DNA of 64,000 nt from Candidatus Ruthia sp. Cpac_8_S14 (GCA_021730205.1 CP072533.1:773380-837379), one strand, 5' to 3'. Positions 41,830-51,566 are shown, counted from the stretch's first letter. Translations and numbers: made by a program. Notes: generated by a model not told the origin, from the letters alone.

Positions 41830-42750
41830 AATTGTATCATAAAAAATAGCTTGTAAATCATTCAGAAAATCAAAATCCTTTTCACTAGGTTGAATACTAT
41901 CATTCAATTCAAGTAGTCCCAATGCTTGAATTTTGTTTAATTAACGCTCAATATGTTTGTATTGATTATTCTGTTCTTAATGCAAATAAAGTTAAGTCAA
42001 ACCCATGCTTTAGCCTAAGCGCATTGAGCATAAAATCAAAACTTAAATTTTCAATGGATTTGATTTGCTTTTGCCTATTTTTTTAGATAATCCTTTGGTG
42101 AGCGTACCTTTATCGTTCTAAATGAATGAGGCTCGTTTGAGCAAGTAATTTTTCCATGAGCACCAGCGCCTATACCAATATAATTGCCAATAATTTAAAT
42201 TGTGCTTTGATGGTATCTTTCTAAAAGCAGATACTTCGTAGCGTATATAACCATTTTTCTCTAATAAATTCACACCCCTACTGCCCATTTGTCAAATATC
42301 GTCATCATTTGGCAAAGTCGGTGAAAAATTTTTAAAATAAGCGTTGGGCTCAATGATTAATTGATAAAAGAAATATGTTCAGGATTTAAATTCACAGCTT
42401 AATTGATGTTAGACAAACAGTCGTCTTATGTTTGGCTTTTCAAGCCATACATAATATCAATATTAAAATCCTCAAAACCTGCCTGCTTAGCTTGCTCACA
42501 GACATAAATTACTTCATCAGCATTATGAATACGACCCAATGACTTGAAATGCTAATCGTTAAAAGACTGTACGCCAATTGGGAATCGATTAATGCCGATA
42601 CGTTTAAATACATTACCTAAAGAAAATAGACCGAATGGAACGACCTTGGACATAATCTAATCCTCATTAAGGTCTTTTAACAACGTCGTAATATAGCCAC
42701 TTTGTTGATTGCCCTCATGTGAGTTGAAATCACAATAAGGACACTTTTGG
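41830..42750 (-). pseudogene. hemW: HemW (coproporphyrinogen dehydrogenase-like) pseudogene
   Basis: Recognisable radical-SAM blocks run in order: KCPYCDFNSHEGNQQSGYI (the last part of the CxxxCxxC motif), INRFPIGVQSFND, KSLGRIHNADEVIYVCEQAK, FEDFNIDIMYGLKSQ, LLEKNGYIRYEVSAF, SKHNLNYW, SPKDYLKK, KSKSNPLKI and LNKIQALGLLELNDSIQPSE. They are scattered over frames with many stops. The first Cys of the motif and the N-terminus are gone, replaced by the 5' end of rdgB. HemW is a heme chaperone, so its function must be dispensable or supplied elsewhere. Confidence 0.8.
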
Positions 42751-42916
42751 TATTTCGTGCTTTAATCAATGCATTTTCAACAAAGGTTAGTCCTGTTTCT
42801 GGCACTTCTTCAACCTGCATATTTTACATAGATACAACTTGGTAAATACCGCTTAACATGACATTAAACTCTCTGATTTTTCCTTGATTATTGCTGGCAA
42901 GAATGATTTCTTTCAT
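42751..42916 (-). pseudogene. rdgB: RdgB/HAM1 nucleotide pyrophosphatase, 5' fragment
   Basis: From ATG 42916 the frame reads MKEIILASNNQGKIREFNVM, the substrate-binding start of ITP/XTP pyrophosphatases. It then stops after VVSM and resumes as VEEVPETGLTFVENALIKAR. About 60 of roughly 195 codons remain before the sequence jumps into hemW. In many gammaproteobacteria rdgB and hemW are adjacent, so a single deletion across their boundary explains the fusion. Confidence 0.75.
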
Positions 42917-42920
42917 CGTG

Positions 42921-42926
42921 TATAAT
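42921..42926 (+). promoter_or_regulatory. Candidate -10 box of rpiA
   Basis: TATAAT lies 34 bases upstream of the preferred rpiA start at 42960. It also lies just outside the dead rdgB start. No clear -35 hexamer was identified. Confidence 0.35.
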
Positions 42927-42959
42927 TTAATTTAATATTTAGATTAAATGGAACTCATT

Positions 42960-43622
42960 ATGACTCAAGACGAGATGAAATTCGCTGTTGCGCAAGCCGC
43001 ACTCAAATACGTAGTAAAAAATACTATTATAGGCGTGGGCACTGGTTCTACTGCTAATCTTTTCATTGATGCATTGGCAACAATGAAAAACGACATCAAG
43101 GGGACTGTTGTAAGTTCTAAAGCAACTGCACAGCGATTAGAAGGCCATGGTATTAAAGTATTTGACCTTAATGAGGTAGAAGCTATTTCGGTTTATATTG
43201 ATGGTGCAGATGAATCAGACGACAGTCTAAATCTTATCAAAGGTGGTGGTGGTGCGCTCACACGCGAAAAAATTGTAGCAATGGTGGCTAATCAATTTAT
43301 ATGTATTGCTGATGAATCAAAGTTAGTGACAATGTTGGGCAGCTTTCCGCTACCTATTGAAGTTATTCCAATGGCTTCTAACTATGTCAAACATCAAATC
43401 AGCCAAAGAATTGGTGGAGTACCTAAAGTTAGAGAAAACTTTATCACTGATAATGGTAACTTAATCCTTGATATTAAAGGTTTGGGAATTACTAACCCTA
43501 AAGCAATGGAGACAGAATTAAACAACATTACTGGAGTGGTGACTAATGGGCTTTTTGCTAATCGTGGCGCAGATGTTTTATTATTAGGCACGCCTAATGG
43601 CGTAAAAGTCGTAACTATTTAA
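42960..43622 (+). CDS. rpiA: Ribose-5-phosphate isomerase A
   Basis: This 220-residue enzyme interconverts ribose-5-phosphate and ribulose-5-phosphate in the pentose phosphate and Calvin cycles. Motifs are [36 protein letters not shown] and the C-terminal [19 protein letters not shown]. The frame opens at ATG 42948, but ATG 42960 has a GGA Shine-Dalgarno-like site at the right distance and is preferred. Codons 114-152 or so are duplicated, inverted, just downstream. The gene itself is intact. Confidence 0.94.
   Translation: MTQDEMKFAVAQAALKYVVKNTIIGVGTGSTANLFIDALATMKNDIKGTVVSSKATAQRLEGHGIKVFDLNEVEAISVYIDGADESDDSLNLIKGGGGALTREKIVAMVANQFICIADESKLVTMLGSFPLPIEVIPMASNYVKHQISQRIGGVPKVRENFITDNGNLILDIKGLGITNPKAMETELNNITGVVTNGLFANRGADVLLLGTPNGVKVVTI
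43300..43415 (+). repeat. 116-bp inverted repeat, arm within rpiA
   Basis: This internal rpiA segment (encoding [15 protein letters not shown] through SQRIG) recurs with perfect identity in inverted orientation at 43764-43879. I compared the two arms base by base and found no mismatch. The bases immediately outside both arms differ. The spacing is 348 bp. Confidence 0.95.
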
Positions 43623-43763
43623 TTGGGTAAATTCTGGTACAAATCTATCAACCGCTTTAAGCGATTAATTCTGACTGTTAAAACATCAAACAAATCTCGC
43701 GACTGAGTGATAGATTTTGTTCGCTGTTAACGAGTAACACCTTTGCTTAACTTACCTTGCAAT

Positions 43764-43879
43764 ACCAATTCTTTGGCTGATTTGATGTTTGACATAGTTA
43801 GAAGCCATTGGAATAACTTCAATAGGTAGCGGAAAGCTGCCCAACATTGTCACTAACTTTGATTCATCAGCAATACATA
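43764..43879 (-). repeat. 116-bp inverted repeat, non-coding copy
   Basis: This is an exact reverse-complement copy of 43300-43415. It lies downstream of rpiA in eroded DNA and interrupts the region just beyond the end of the BepA-like pseudogene. Its perfect identity in a decaying region implies a very recent origin or continuing gene conversion. The copy reads as an 81-codon frame with flanking sequence, but that frame is not a gene. Confidence 0.93.
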
Positions 43880-43926
43880 ATAAATATGAAAGTAACTTAT
43901 GAAAATGATAAATACCTATATTAAAT

Positions 43927-44633
43927 TTTAAATAACGCTTTAATATACTTAGTGATTTTATTATTAGCTGCATAATATACGTCAGTTTCGCTGTCATTCA
44001 CTTTGGAAAAGTATGCTTGTTCTTTACCTATTTGTGTAAATTTTTTAAAAAATTGCGCCATACCTTTAGTTCAAAGCTAGATTTTAATAGCATTTTAGTA
44101 TCTATTCGATCCGCCTCTCACATCATGTGCACGGGTAAAATTAATACTTTGCTGTGCAATTGCTACAATGCCAGAAACTGTAATGGTGGAATTATTTGCC
44201 AAAATTGCAACCAGCATTATATAAATTTGTTTGCATGTCTTCTCACTAAAACGAGTTAGATGATTTTGAGTAACGTGCGATATTTCATGAGAAAGAACAC
44301 CTGCAAACTCAGAATCAGAACTAAGCAACATGCCAGTATGCACACCAATATAACCATATGGACCTGCAAAAGCATTAATACTATCATCATTCAGCATAAA
44401 AGAATCAAGATGCTTAGATAGATTTTCACTATAAGCAGACAATTCGTAACCTAACTTTTTTTAAATAAACTTGGGTTTCAATATCAGCCACCACAGAATT
44501 GTTATCCCAAATAATTTGTAAAAATTTATTACCTTATTTTTGCTTCTGTAACGACTCGAATAGGGTCACTCAGGCATCTCTATGCGAAGGTAGGCAAAAC
44601 TATCAATATCCACATTACTAAAAGTTTAATCAT
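43927..44633 (-). pseudogene. BepA/YfgC-type M48 metallopeptidase, pseudogene
   Basis: A leader (MIKLLVMWILIVLPTFA) is followed by DPIRVVTEAKIR, then SENLSKHLDSFMLNDDSINA, GPYGYIGVHTGMLLSSDSEF and AGVLSHEISHVTQNHLTRFS, with the zinc motif HEISH. In the next frame come EADRIDTKMLLKSSFELKVW and RNFLKNLHK, the expected EADRIG-ML-GF-P-A continuation. Stops and shifts separate the blocks, and the TPR C-terminus is missing. The longest open part is 115 codons. It would have been a periplasmic protease/chaperone for outer-membrane protein assembly. Confidence 0.75.
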
Positions 44634-44744
44634 GTATTTATTATATTTGACTCTTTAACGATAGACGACTAAAATAGCCGAACTTATTAGTTATCTCTAA
44701 TATGTTCATTATTTAAACTTTAAAAAATATAAGGAGTCCACAAA

Positions 44745-44969
44745 ATGGCTGACGAAACTTTAGACGCATCAGGCTTAAACTGCCCATTACCAATTTTAAA
44801 AACTAAGAAAGCATTATCTAAAATGGATACTGGTAAAATTTTAGATGTAATTTCAACTGATGCTGGTTCAGTAAAAGACATTGAGGCTTTTTGTAATCAA
44901 ACAGGTAACAAACTTATATCCACTGTTGAAGAAAGCGGCAAGTACATCTTCACCATTGAAAAGGCTTAA
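44745..44969 (+). CDS. tusA: TusA-family sulfur carrier
   Basis: This 74-residue sulfur-carrier protein has the persulfide-accepting cysteine in the motif GLNCPLPILKTKKAL (Cys at about 14). An AAGGAG ribosome-binding site lies 11 bases upstream. It is followed by a DsrE2-type gene with a 28-bp gap. In sulfur oxidisers such a TusA-DsrE2 pair feeds sulfane sulfur to the cytoplasmic oxidation machinery (Dsr or sHdr). The direction of flow here is inferred from that knowledge. The gene is intact. Confidence 0.93.
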   Translation: MADETLDASGLNCPLPILKTKKALSKMDTGKILDVISTDAGSVKDIEAFCNQTGNKLISTVEESGKYIFTIEKA

Positions 44970-44997
44970 GTACTAATTATTTCATAGGAGAATCATT

Positions 44998-45513
44998 ATG
45001 TCAGACAGTAAAAAAATGACCATCATTGCCACCAAAGGAACTTTTGATTGGGCCTTTCCGCCTTTCATTATTGCTTCTACTGGTGTCGCAATGGATAAAA
45101 AAGTTACCATCTTCTTTACCTTTTACGGGCTTAATCTTTTATTAAAAGATACCTCTAAATTACGTGTTTCTCCTCTCGGAAATCCTGGCATGCCAATGAA
45201 ATTGCCTTTTGGTCCTGAATGGCTACAAAAAATTGATTTTGGTCCAAAAATTCCAAATATATTTTGGTCTTTGCCGTTCACAGAATACTTAGCTACTTAT
45301 TTAATGAAAAAAACCATGAAGAAAAATGGCGTTGCAACGCTTGATGAGTTACGCTCTATGTGTCAGGAATTTGATGTTAAATTTATCGCTTGTGAAATGA
45401 CCGTTGATTTATTTGGCTATACTAAAGACGACTTCATTGATGGCGTTGAATTTGCAGGCGCAGCCACTTATTTCGATGAATGTGATGGCTCAAACCATAA
45501 TCTTTATATGTAA
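44998..45513 (+). CDS. dsrE2: DsrE2-family sulfurtransferase-associated protein
   Basis: This 171-residue DsrE/DsrF/DrsH-like protein (formerly DUF1641-type peroxiredoxin-like) has hydrophobic segments near residues 20-32 and 40-52 (FPPFIIASTGVAMDK, VTIFFTFYGLNLLL). It also has the conserved cysteine in KFIACEMTVDLFGYTKDDFI. Partners with tusA are common in sulfur-oxidising bacteria, where the protein may act as a membrane-associated sulfur acceptor or donor. It has a GGAG ribosome-binding site and is followed by a terminator. Confidence 0.88.
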   Translation: MSDSKKMTIIATKGTFDWAFPPFIIASTGVAMDKKVTIFFTFYGLNLLLKDTSKLRVSPLGNPGMPMKLPFGPEWLQKIDFGPKIPNIFWSLPFTEYLATYLMKKTMKKNGVATLDELRSMCQEFDVKFIACEMTVDLFGYTKDDFIDGVEFAGAATYFDECDGSNHNLYM

Positions 45514-45535
45514 TAACCTATTTTTACCTATCAAT

Positions 45536-45562
45536 AAAAAACTTCCCTTTGGAGGTTTTTTT
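45536..45562 (+). terminator. Intrinsic terminator after tusA-dsrE2
   Basis: AAAAAACTTCC pairs with GGAGGTTTTTT (one T-G wobble) around a CTTT loop and ends in a T run. Its A and T arms also allow it to end the convergent HAD-phosphatase transcript. Confidence 0.75.
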
Positions 45563-45585
45563 ATACCACTTTCAAAAAAATAACA

Positions 45586-46239
45586 TTATATCCAGTCCAA
45601 GCGCTTCCAGCCTCGCTCAATTGCAAGGGCATTTAGTTTATCATCACCATGAACAACAATTGGATAATCTATCAATTCCAACATGGGTAAATCATTATAC
45701 GAATCTGAATAAAAACTTGCGCCTTTGATGTTTTCGCCAGTCTCTTTCAGCCATTTATTAAGATGATTAATTTTGCCAGATTGAAAGCAGGGCTCACCCT
45801 CAACTTTACCTGTATATTGGCCTTCTTTAATTTCAGGATTAGTGGCTAGTAAATGTTCAATCCCATACCTAGCCACAATGGGCACAGTAACAAAGCGATT
45901 AGTGGCAGTAATCACTATTACAGTATCACCTTTTGCTTTATGCATATCAACCACTGCTTGAGCTTTAGGCAATAAAATTTGCTCAATCTTCTGGCTCATA
46001 AACTGCTGATGCCATTGATTTAATGTCTGCATAGAATATTGAGACAAAGGCATTAGGCAAAATTCTAAATACTCATTGATGTCTAATTCTCCAAGTACGT
46101 ATTGGTCAAAAAAATACTGATTTTTACTTTGATAAATATCTGCATCAACAGCGCCAATTTCACTTAAAAATTTCCCCCAAAGAAAATCACTGTCTCCTTT
46201 AATCAGTGTTTTGTCTAAGTCAAAGATTGCAAGTGCCAT
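45586..46239 (-). CDS. HAD-IB family phosphatase
   Basis: This 217-residue HAD-superfamily hydrolase of subfamily IB is related to phosphoserine and histidinol phosphatases. Motif I is FDLDKTLIKGDSD, motif II lies in VIVITATNRF, and motif III with the acidic pair is ASFYSDSYNDLPML. The cap insertion lies between motifs I and II. The substrate is not evident. Its start overlaps the stop of the upstream LOG-family pseudogene by 1 bp, so it once formed an operon with it. Confidence 0.85.
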   Translation of the reverse strand: MALAIFDLDKTLIKGDSDFLWGKFLSEIGAVDADIYQSKNQYFFDQYVLGELDINEYLEFCLMPLSQYSMQTLNQWHQQFMSQKIEQILLPKAQAVVDMHKAKGDTVIVITATNRFVTVPIVARYGIEHLLATNPEIKEGQYTGKVEGEPCFQSGKINHLNKWLKETGENIKGASFYSDSYNDLPMLELIDYPIVVHGDDKLNALAIERGWKRLDWI

Positions 46240-46796
46240 TATACCTCCTTAATACTAGCTAGTATTTGCTCTATCTCCATCAACAAGACAAAATAAAGAT
46301 GATTTAAATCTTGTTGACTAATATAGCTTTGCTGTGCAAGTGTTCTAAACCAAGTAATGACACACCCAGCAAAAAAACAATGCGCTTGTCTTTTCTTGTT
46401 TGCACCAAAGTCAATAACTTCCATCAGTTCATCAGCTGTGCCAAAACCGCCGGGGAAGAAGTGTATACCTAATCAAAGTAACTTTTCGGATAAAAAATAC
46501 TCAAATAGCAAGCATTCGTCCAAATATGGATTAGGGCTTACTATATTAAGCCCGATACTGCTTGATTTTCCATCAAATGCGCCTTGATTTACAACTTGCA
46601 TAATACCAGAACCAGCGCCCGTTAATATGTTAAACTAATTATCAGATAATAATTTACTCAACTGATAAGCTTTTTTGCTAAATCATGCTCTTGGTTAATT
46701 CTTGCAGAGCCAAAAAATGGTGATATTGTTGCTAACATTATCCAGCAACTTAGCGGCAACATTAATCAACTCTGATTCAAGCACATCAATTTTCAT
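46239..46796 (-). pseudogene. LOG-family (TIGR00730) nucleotide phosphoribohydrolase, pseudogene
   Basis: Pieces read MKIDVLESELINVAAKLLDN, KKAYQLSKLLSDN, FNILTGAGSGIMQVVNQGAF, DGKSSSIGLNIVSPNPYLDE, CLLFEYFLSEKLL and FFPGGFGTADELMEVIDFGA. The GAGSGIM-A-NQGA and PGGFGT-DE motifs define the LOG family, which cleaves nucleoside monophosphates. The frame breaks at the start (before KKAYQ), and stops follow LSDN and SEKLL. The last 61 codons, from MEVIDF, form an open frame but carry no full motif set. It overlaps the HAD gene by 1 bp. Confidence 0.75.
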
Positions 46797-46802
46797 AAGA
46801 AT

Positions 46803-48089
46803 TTATGCCAATTTTACAAATGCACGTCCAGCCGCATCAATGGTATTTTGAATGTCTATATCGCTATGAGCACTGGAAACAAAGCCTGCTTCATAAGCAG
46901 AAGGCGCCATATACACGCCCTCTGCCAACATTAGGTGGTAGAATTTTTTAAACAATTCAACATTACATTGTGAAGCTTCTTTAAAGTTAGTCACTGATTG
47001 AGAATCGGTAAAGAACAGGCCAAACATACCGCCCACAACATTAGTAGTCATGCCGATATTGTTTTCCTTGGCCTTGGCTAAAATGCCCTTTGTTAGCTCC
47101 TGAACTTTGGCATTTAAGGCGGTATAAAAATCCTCATCTTTTGATAATATATTTAACATTGCCAAGCCTGCTGACATTGATATTGGATTGCCCGAAAGCG
47201 TTCCTGCTTGATAAACAGGTCCTAGTGGTGCAATCGATTGCATAATGTCACGCTTGCCACCAAATGCGCCCACCGGTAAGCCACCACCAATCACCTTGCC
47301 CAGTGTTGTTAAATCAGGTCTTACATTATAAAGTGCTTGTGCACCACCAAGTGCGACACGAAAGCCTGTCATTACTTCATCAAAAATTAGAATAACCCCA
47401 TGATCATCACACAATTCACGCAATCCTTGCAAAAAACCACTAGTGGGTGGAATGCAGTTCATATTGCCTGCCACAGGTTCAACAATAATACAAGCTACTT
47501 CAGCGCCCACTTCACTTAGCACTTCGCATACTTGATCAATGTTGTTATATTCTAAAGTCAGTGTATACTTTGCAAAATCTTCAGGCACGCCAGGTGAGGT
47601 GGGCACGCCCAATGTCAAAGCACCAGAACCTGCTTTAACCAGTAATGAGTCAGAATGACCATGATAACAGCCTTCAAATTTGATAATTTTGTCTCTACTC
47701 GTATGACCACGCGCCAAACGAATGGCGCTCATGGTTGCTTCTGTGCCTGAACTGACCATACGAAGTAGCTCAATTGAAGGTATTAACTCGCATACTTTCT
47801 CTGCCAATATTGTTTCAATTTGAGTAGGCGCACCAAAACCAAGGCCGTTTCCCAAGGTGATTTTAACAGCTCCAATAACCGCTTGATTAGCATGACCTAG
47901 AATCATTGGGCCCCAAGAGGCAACATAATCAATATACTTTTTACCATCTGCATCAAAAAGATAAGCACCTTCGCCACGGGTAAAAAAAATAGGACTACCA
48001 CCTACACCATTAAATGCTCTAACTGGTGAATTCACCCCACCAGAAATGACAGTTTTTGCTTGTGCAAATAAAGTTTCTGATTGATTCAT
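46803..48089 (-). CDS. hemL: Glutamate-1-semialdehyde 2,1-aminomutase
   Basis: This 428-residue PLP enzyme makes 5-aminolevulinate from glutamate-1-semialdehyde in the C5 heme pathway. The start [20 protein letters not shown], the class-III aminotransferase core [18 protein letters not shown] and the PLP lysine in [16 protein letters not shown] are all present. It is intact, which shows that heme synthesis is retained even though hemW is dead. It stands alone between the LOG pseudogene and holB. Confidence 0.96.
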   Translation of the reverse strand: MNQSETLFAQAKTVISGGVNSPVRAFNGVGGSPIFFTRGEGAYLFDADGKKYIDYVASWGPMILGHANQAVIGAVKITLGNGLGFGAPTQIETILAEKVCELIPSIELLRMVSSGTEATMSAIRLARGHTSRDKIIKFEGCYHGHSDSLLVKAGSGALTLGVPTSPGVPEDFAKYTLTLEYNNIDQVCEVLSEVGAEVACIIVEPVAGNMNCIPPTSGFLQGLRELCDDHGVILIFDEVMTGFRVALGGAQALYNVRPDLTTLGKVIGGGLPVGAFGGKRDIMQSIAPLGPVYQAGTLSGNPISMSAGLAMLNILSKDEDFYTALNAKVQELTKGILAKAKENNIGMTTNVVGGMFGLFFTDSQSVTNFKEASQCNVELFKKFYHLMLAEGVYMAPSAYEAGFVSSAHSDIDIQNTIDAAGRAFVKLA

Positions 48090-48118
48090 GTCTTCTCCTA
48101 TTTGTTAATAAATGAGTC

Positions 48119-49132
48119 TTATGCGTTTTGGGTAATTTGTGGATATTGTTTTAAATGAATAATATGCGACCATACAATTAAAATATTATCCAATAATAAC
48201 TTAATATTAACAGTGGTTTTTGACAATTTAATGGCATGATAAATATCATCAAGTAGTTTAAATAAAAACTCAAATTTTACTGCCTTGATGACTTGATTAA
48301 GCTCAATCAGTCCACCTTCTTGATGAATGGTTTTTAACCTAACTCCTTCAATAATAATATTTTGCAAACAATTTAGAACCATCAACTCATCACCTTTAAA
48401 ATCTTTAATCTGTGTCACCATTAATGGGTTAATAGCAATATTAAGCAACTGGTTTTGATAATTTTGATAATGGATGAAACTGCCATCAGACAGCTCAGAC
48501 GACACCTTAAATGGAACGCCGTGTGTATTTTCTAATAACTGCGGAATATCAAGATCTGCATTTTGAGTTTTACCAATATGCTCAATTAACCACTGGCAAG
48601 TTTTCCGATCATACGCCGGTGCAATGTGTATATTTTGACACCTTGATACAATCGTGGCTGGCAAATTTTCAATGTGGTGTGCCAAGATAATAATGAGTGT
48701 ATTCTTTTTAGGCTCTTCAAGGGTTTTTAACAAACCATTGGCGGCGTTCATATTCATTTGGTCGCCATAAAAAACAATCCCAATTTGTAATTGATCGGCA
48801 GTTTTGTTCAAAGCATCACAAAAAACGCGTACTTGGTCAATACGGATATTCTTAGGCCTGTTTTTGCTTTTTTCAACCATCTCTCCTGCACGACAATAAA
48901 CCATATTAGGATAATTTGAACGTCTGATTAATACAGGGTAATCCAAATCCTCTCTAATATTGTCTTTTCTAATAATAACGTCATCTTTTAACAACACGCC
49001 CACTAATTGTTGCATGAGTTCAAATTTGCCAATTTTTTCAGCACCCGTAATCAATAATGCATGAGACAGATGATCCTGATCAATCATCTTTTGTAGTTTA
49101 GACCATGCATTTTCGTGCCAAGGAAGATTCAT
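48119..49132 (-). CDS. holB: DNA polymerase III delta' subunit
   Basis: This 337-residue clamp-loader subunit has an N-terminal AAA-like domain with a degenerate P-loop region (HALLITGAEKIGKFELMQQL), IRIDQVRVFCDALNKT, AANGLLKTLEEPKKNTLIII and the SRC sensor segment (IVSRCQNIHIAP). The zinc-binding cysteines of the E. coli protein are not evident. The C-terminal helical domain is divergent. It overlaps tmk by 4 bp in the conserved pabC-mltG-tmk-holB order. Confidence 0.88.
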   Translation of the reverse strand: MNLPWHENAWSKLQKMIDQDHLSHALLITGAEKIGKFELMQQLVGVLLKDDVIIRKDNIREDLDYPVLIRRSNYPNMVYCRAGEMVEKSKNRPKNIRIDQVRVFCDALNKTADQLQIGIVFYGDQMNMNAANGLLKTLEEPKKNTLIIILAHHIENLPATIVSRCQNIHIAPAYDRKTCQWLIEHIGKTQNADLDIPQLLENTHGVPFKVSSELSDGSFIHYQNYQNQLLNIAINPLMVTQIKDFKGDELMVLNCLQNIIIEGVRLKTIHQEGGLIELNQVIKAVKFEFLFKLLDDIYHAIKLSKTTVNIKLLLDNILIVWSHIIHLKQYPQITQNA

Positions 49133-49746
49133 AATGTTTGTAAAATGGTTTTGATTTGTTGGGTTGTCTGCTTAAGTGTTTTTGAAGCGTCAACGAGCTT
49201 AATTCGCTCAGGAAATTGCTTAGACCTTTCAATATAGCCATCTCTCACACGATTAAAAAAGTCATTTGTTTCAAGTTCAATTCTGTCCTTACAATCTCTA
49301 AATTCAACCCGTGACATACCTAGCGCAACTGGCACATCTAATAGTAAAGTCACGTCAGGGGTAAAATCTTGCAACACCCATTTTTCCAACTGCGTAATAC
49401 GTTCAACACTCAAACCTCTGCCGCCGCCTTGGTAGGCATATGAAGCATCCGTGAAACGATCGCTTAATACCCAATCACCTTTCTCAAGTGTTGGCATAAT
49501 TTTAGTCCTAATATGCTCATTCCTAGCAGAGAATATTAATAATAACTCAGTATCATCATGCATTGATTGGATGTCGGTGCTTAATAATAATGTCCTGATT
49601 TTTTCACCTAACTCAGTACCACCTGGTTCACGCGTTAAAATAACATTGATGTTTTTTTTGGCTAAATAGTCACAAATAAAATCAATTTGTGTACTTTTCC
49701 CAGCACCCTCAACGCCATCAATGGTGATAAACTTTCCTCTTTGCAT
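49129..49746 (-). CDS. tmk: Thymidylate kinase
   Basis: This 205-residue enzyme phosphorylates dTMP to dTDP. Motifs are IDGVEGAGKSTQ (P-loop), TREPGGTELGEKIR, SDRFTDASYAYQGGGRGL and the LID region with RIELETNDFFNRVR. All catalytic elements are intact. It lies 22 bp after mltG and overlaps holB by 4 bp. Confidence 0.96.
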   Translation of the reverse strand: MQRGKFITIDGVEGAGKSTQIDFICDYLAKKNINVILTREPGGTELGEKIRTLLLSTDIQSMHDDTELLLIFSARNEHIRTKIMPTLEKGDWVLSDRFTDASYAYQGGGRGLSVERITQLEKWVLQDFTPDVTLLLDVPVALGMSRVEFRDCKDRIELETNDFFNRVRDGYIERSKQFPERIKLVDASKTLKQTTQQIKTILQTL

Positions 49747-49768
49747 GTCAGATATTTTATATAGATAT

Positions 49769-50746
49769 TTATTGATTTTTTAGGTACTTTTTGATATTGT
49801 CTTTATGTTGTTGATAGGTATTTGCAAAAGCGTGAGTACCGTCCTTTTTAGCAACAAAATAAAGTGCATCACTCATGTGTGGATGCATAGCCGCATATAA
49901 CGAATCTGCACCTACTGAGGAGATTGGCCCTGGTGGCAAGCCTTTATTTCTATAGGTATTGTAAGGGCTGTCAAATTCTAAATCTCGTTTTTTGAGTGGT
50001 GCTTGATAATGTTCACCCAGCGCATAAACCACACTTGGATCAGTTTGCAAGCGCATGCCTTTTTGCAAGCGACGAATGAACACACCTGCAATTTTGGATT
50101 TTTCTTGTGCATTAGCCGTTTCTTTCTCAATTAAAGAAGCAAGCACTAACGCTTGTTCAGCGTTCTTCAAGGGTAGAGTGTGAGCTCTATTACGCCAAGC
50201 AAGTTCAAGTTTTTGACGCATCATCTGATGAGCTCTTTTAAACACACTAAGCACACTACTACCATAATTAATTTGATAAGTATCTGGCCAAAAATAGCCA
50301 TCATACGGATGGCTTTGCTTAATTTCAATCATGATTTCTGTTAAAGTTTTACTAGATTTTAGCGCTTTCATATTAATCAACTTTTGATAATAGTTATCAA
50401 TAGTATTACCCTCAATTAAGGTGATACTTCTGGTCGCCACTTTTGCAGATGTAAAATGATTTAACAAATTAATTACGCTCATATCCGTATTAATATCATA
50501 ATAACCTGATTTAATTTTTGACTCAAGATTGAGCGATTTGGCGAGTAGCCGCATAAAAATACTAGAGTTGATATAACCCAGATATTCTAAATTATTTGCA
50601 GTTGAATAAAGGCTAGTCCCTAGAGGTATTTGGTACACACTTGAGTTATTTACCTTAATATCATTTGCCCAATATATCCAAAATAGCAAAAAAGTCGCTA
50701 CAAACAAAAAAATAAACTTCAAATAAAGGGGATTTGGTTTAAGCAA
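49769..50746 (-). CDS. mltG: Endolytic transglycosylase MltG
   Basis: This YceG-family lytic transglycosylase cuts nascent peptidoglycan strands. One N-terminal membrane helix (LKFIFLFVATFLLFWIYWAN) leads into the LysM-like and catalytic domains. The catalytic glutamate lies in LASLIEKETANAQEKSKIAG, followed by FIRRLQKGMRLQTDPSVVYA. The frame is open to GTG 50788 inside pabC. TTG 50746 (LLKPNPLYLK) gives a tight overlap with the pabC stop and is preferred, though neither start is certain. Confidence 0.9.
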   Translation of the reverse strand: MLKPNPLYLKFIFLFVATFLLFWIYWANDIKVNNSSVYQIPLGTSLYSTANNLEYLGYINSSIFMRLLAKSLNLESKIKSGYYDINTDMSVINLLNHFTSAKVATRSITLIEGNTIDNYYQKLINMKALKSSKTLTEIMIEIKQSHPYDGYFWPDTYQINYGSSVLSVFKRAHQMMRQKLELAWRNRAHTLPLKNAEQALVLASLIEKETANAQEKSKIAGVFIRRLQKGMRLQTDPSVVYALGEHYQAPLKKRDLEFDSPYNTYRNKGLPPGPISSVGADSLYAAMHPHMSDALYFVAKKDGTHAFANTYQQHKDNIKKYLKNQ

Positions 50747-51566
50747 GACTAATGGATGAGTGGTTATTTTTAGAGCACACAAAGGCACTGATTAATTGAT
50801 TTGTGAGTTGATGATGGCTAAATAGTTGCTGATTAATTTTAGTCACAGGCTTGATACCCATCACACTATTGGTAATAAACACTTCATCTGCCTCAAGTAG
50901 TTCAGTCAATGACAAAGAACAAGTTTCAAGTTGTAGACCTAATGCTTGTGCCAAATCAAAAACCACGGATCTTCGGGTGCCTTCAATACCACAATTGGTC
51001 AGACTAGGCGTGAGAATCACTTGCTTGAAAATGGCAAAAATATTACCTTGAGTCACTGAAATGACCTGAGCATTTTCATCCAACATAATACACTCTTGCA
51101 CTTGTAATTCTGACCTTGCAAGGATTTGCTCCAAGCGATTACAATGCTTAATTTCAGACAATAATTGATTACTTACGTAGCCACTAGAACACACATCCAA
51201 CTCATATTGCCAAGGCAAATCAGACATAGGGGAAACAATCACAATACGAGTTGGCTTGATGTTTTTCTCATAGCCATAGCCTCTTGTACTCTCACCACGA
51301 GAAAGTATGATTTTAACCACTGCCCGGTCTAATCTGGAAATGGCAAATGCTTTAGCAATTTCTCTAAGCCAAATAGCTTCACTCACTTGATGAATTTTTA
51401 ACTTATCACAGCCTTTTTGTAGCCTTGAAAAATGCTTGGACCAAAACAACAATCTAGTATCTTCAATTAAACAAGTTTCAAACAAACCATCACCAAATTG
51501 AACAAGACGATTAAGCGCGCTGAGTTTAGTTTGTTCTTTCCCGTTAATTAATAAAGCGTTATCCAT
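50739..51566 (-). CDS. pabC: Aminodeoxychorismate lyase
   Basis: This 275-residue fold-type IV PLP enzyme releases p-aminobenzoate for folate synthesis. LNRLVQFGDGLFETCLIEDT at the N-terminus, the PLP lysine in AVVKIILSRGESTRGYGY, and VTQGNIFAIFK, GTRRSVVFDLA, ADEVFITNSVMGIKPV are characteristic. It heads the pabC-mltG-tmk-holB cluster on the minus strand and is divergent from the DUF1538 operon. Confidence 0.92.
   Translation of the reverse strand: MDNALLINGKEQTKLSALNRLVQFGDGLFETCLIEDTRLLFWSKHFSRLQKGCDKLKIHQVSEAIWLREIAKAFAISRLDRAVVKIILSRGESTRGYGYEKNIKPTRIVIVSPMSDLPWQYELDVCSSGYVSNQLLSEIKHCNRLEQILARSELQVQECIMLDENAQVISVTQGNIFAIFKQVILTPSLTNCGIEGTRRSVVFDLAQALGLQLETCSLSLTELLEADEVFITNSVMGIKPVTKINQQLFSHHQLTNQLISAFVCSKNNHSSISLA

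Noticed and set aside
43752-43997. 81-codon minus-strand frame containing an rpiA-like peptide
   Set aside because: It is the accidental translation of the inverted 116-bp copy plus flanking DNA. It has no start signal and only an internal slice of RpiA.
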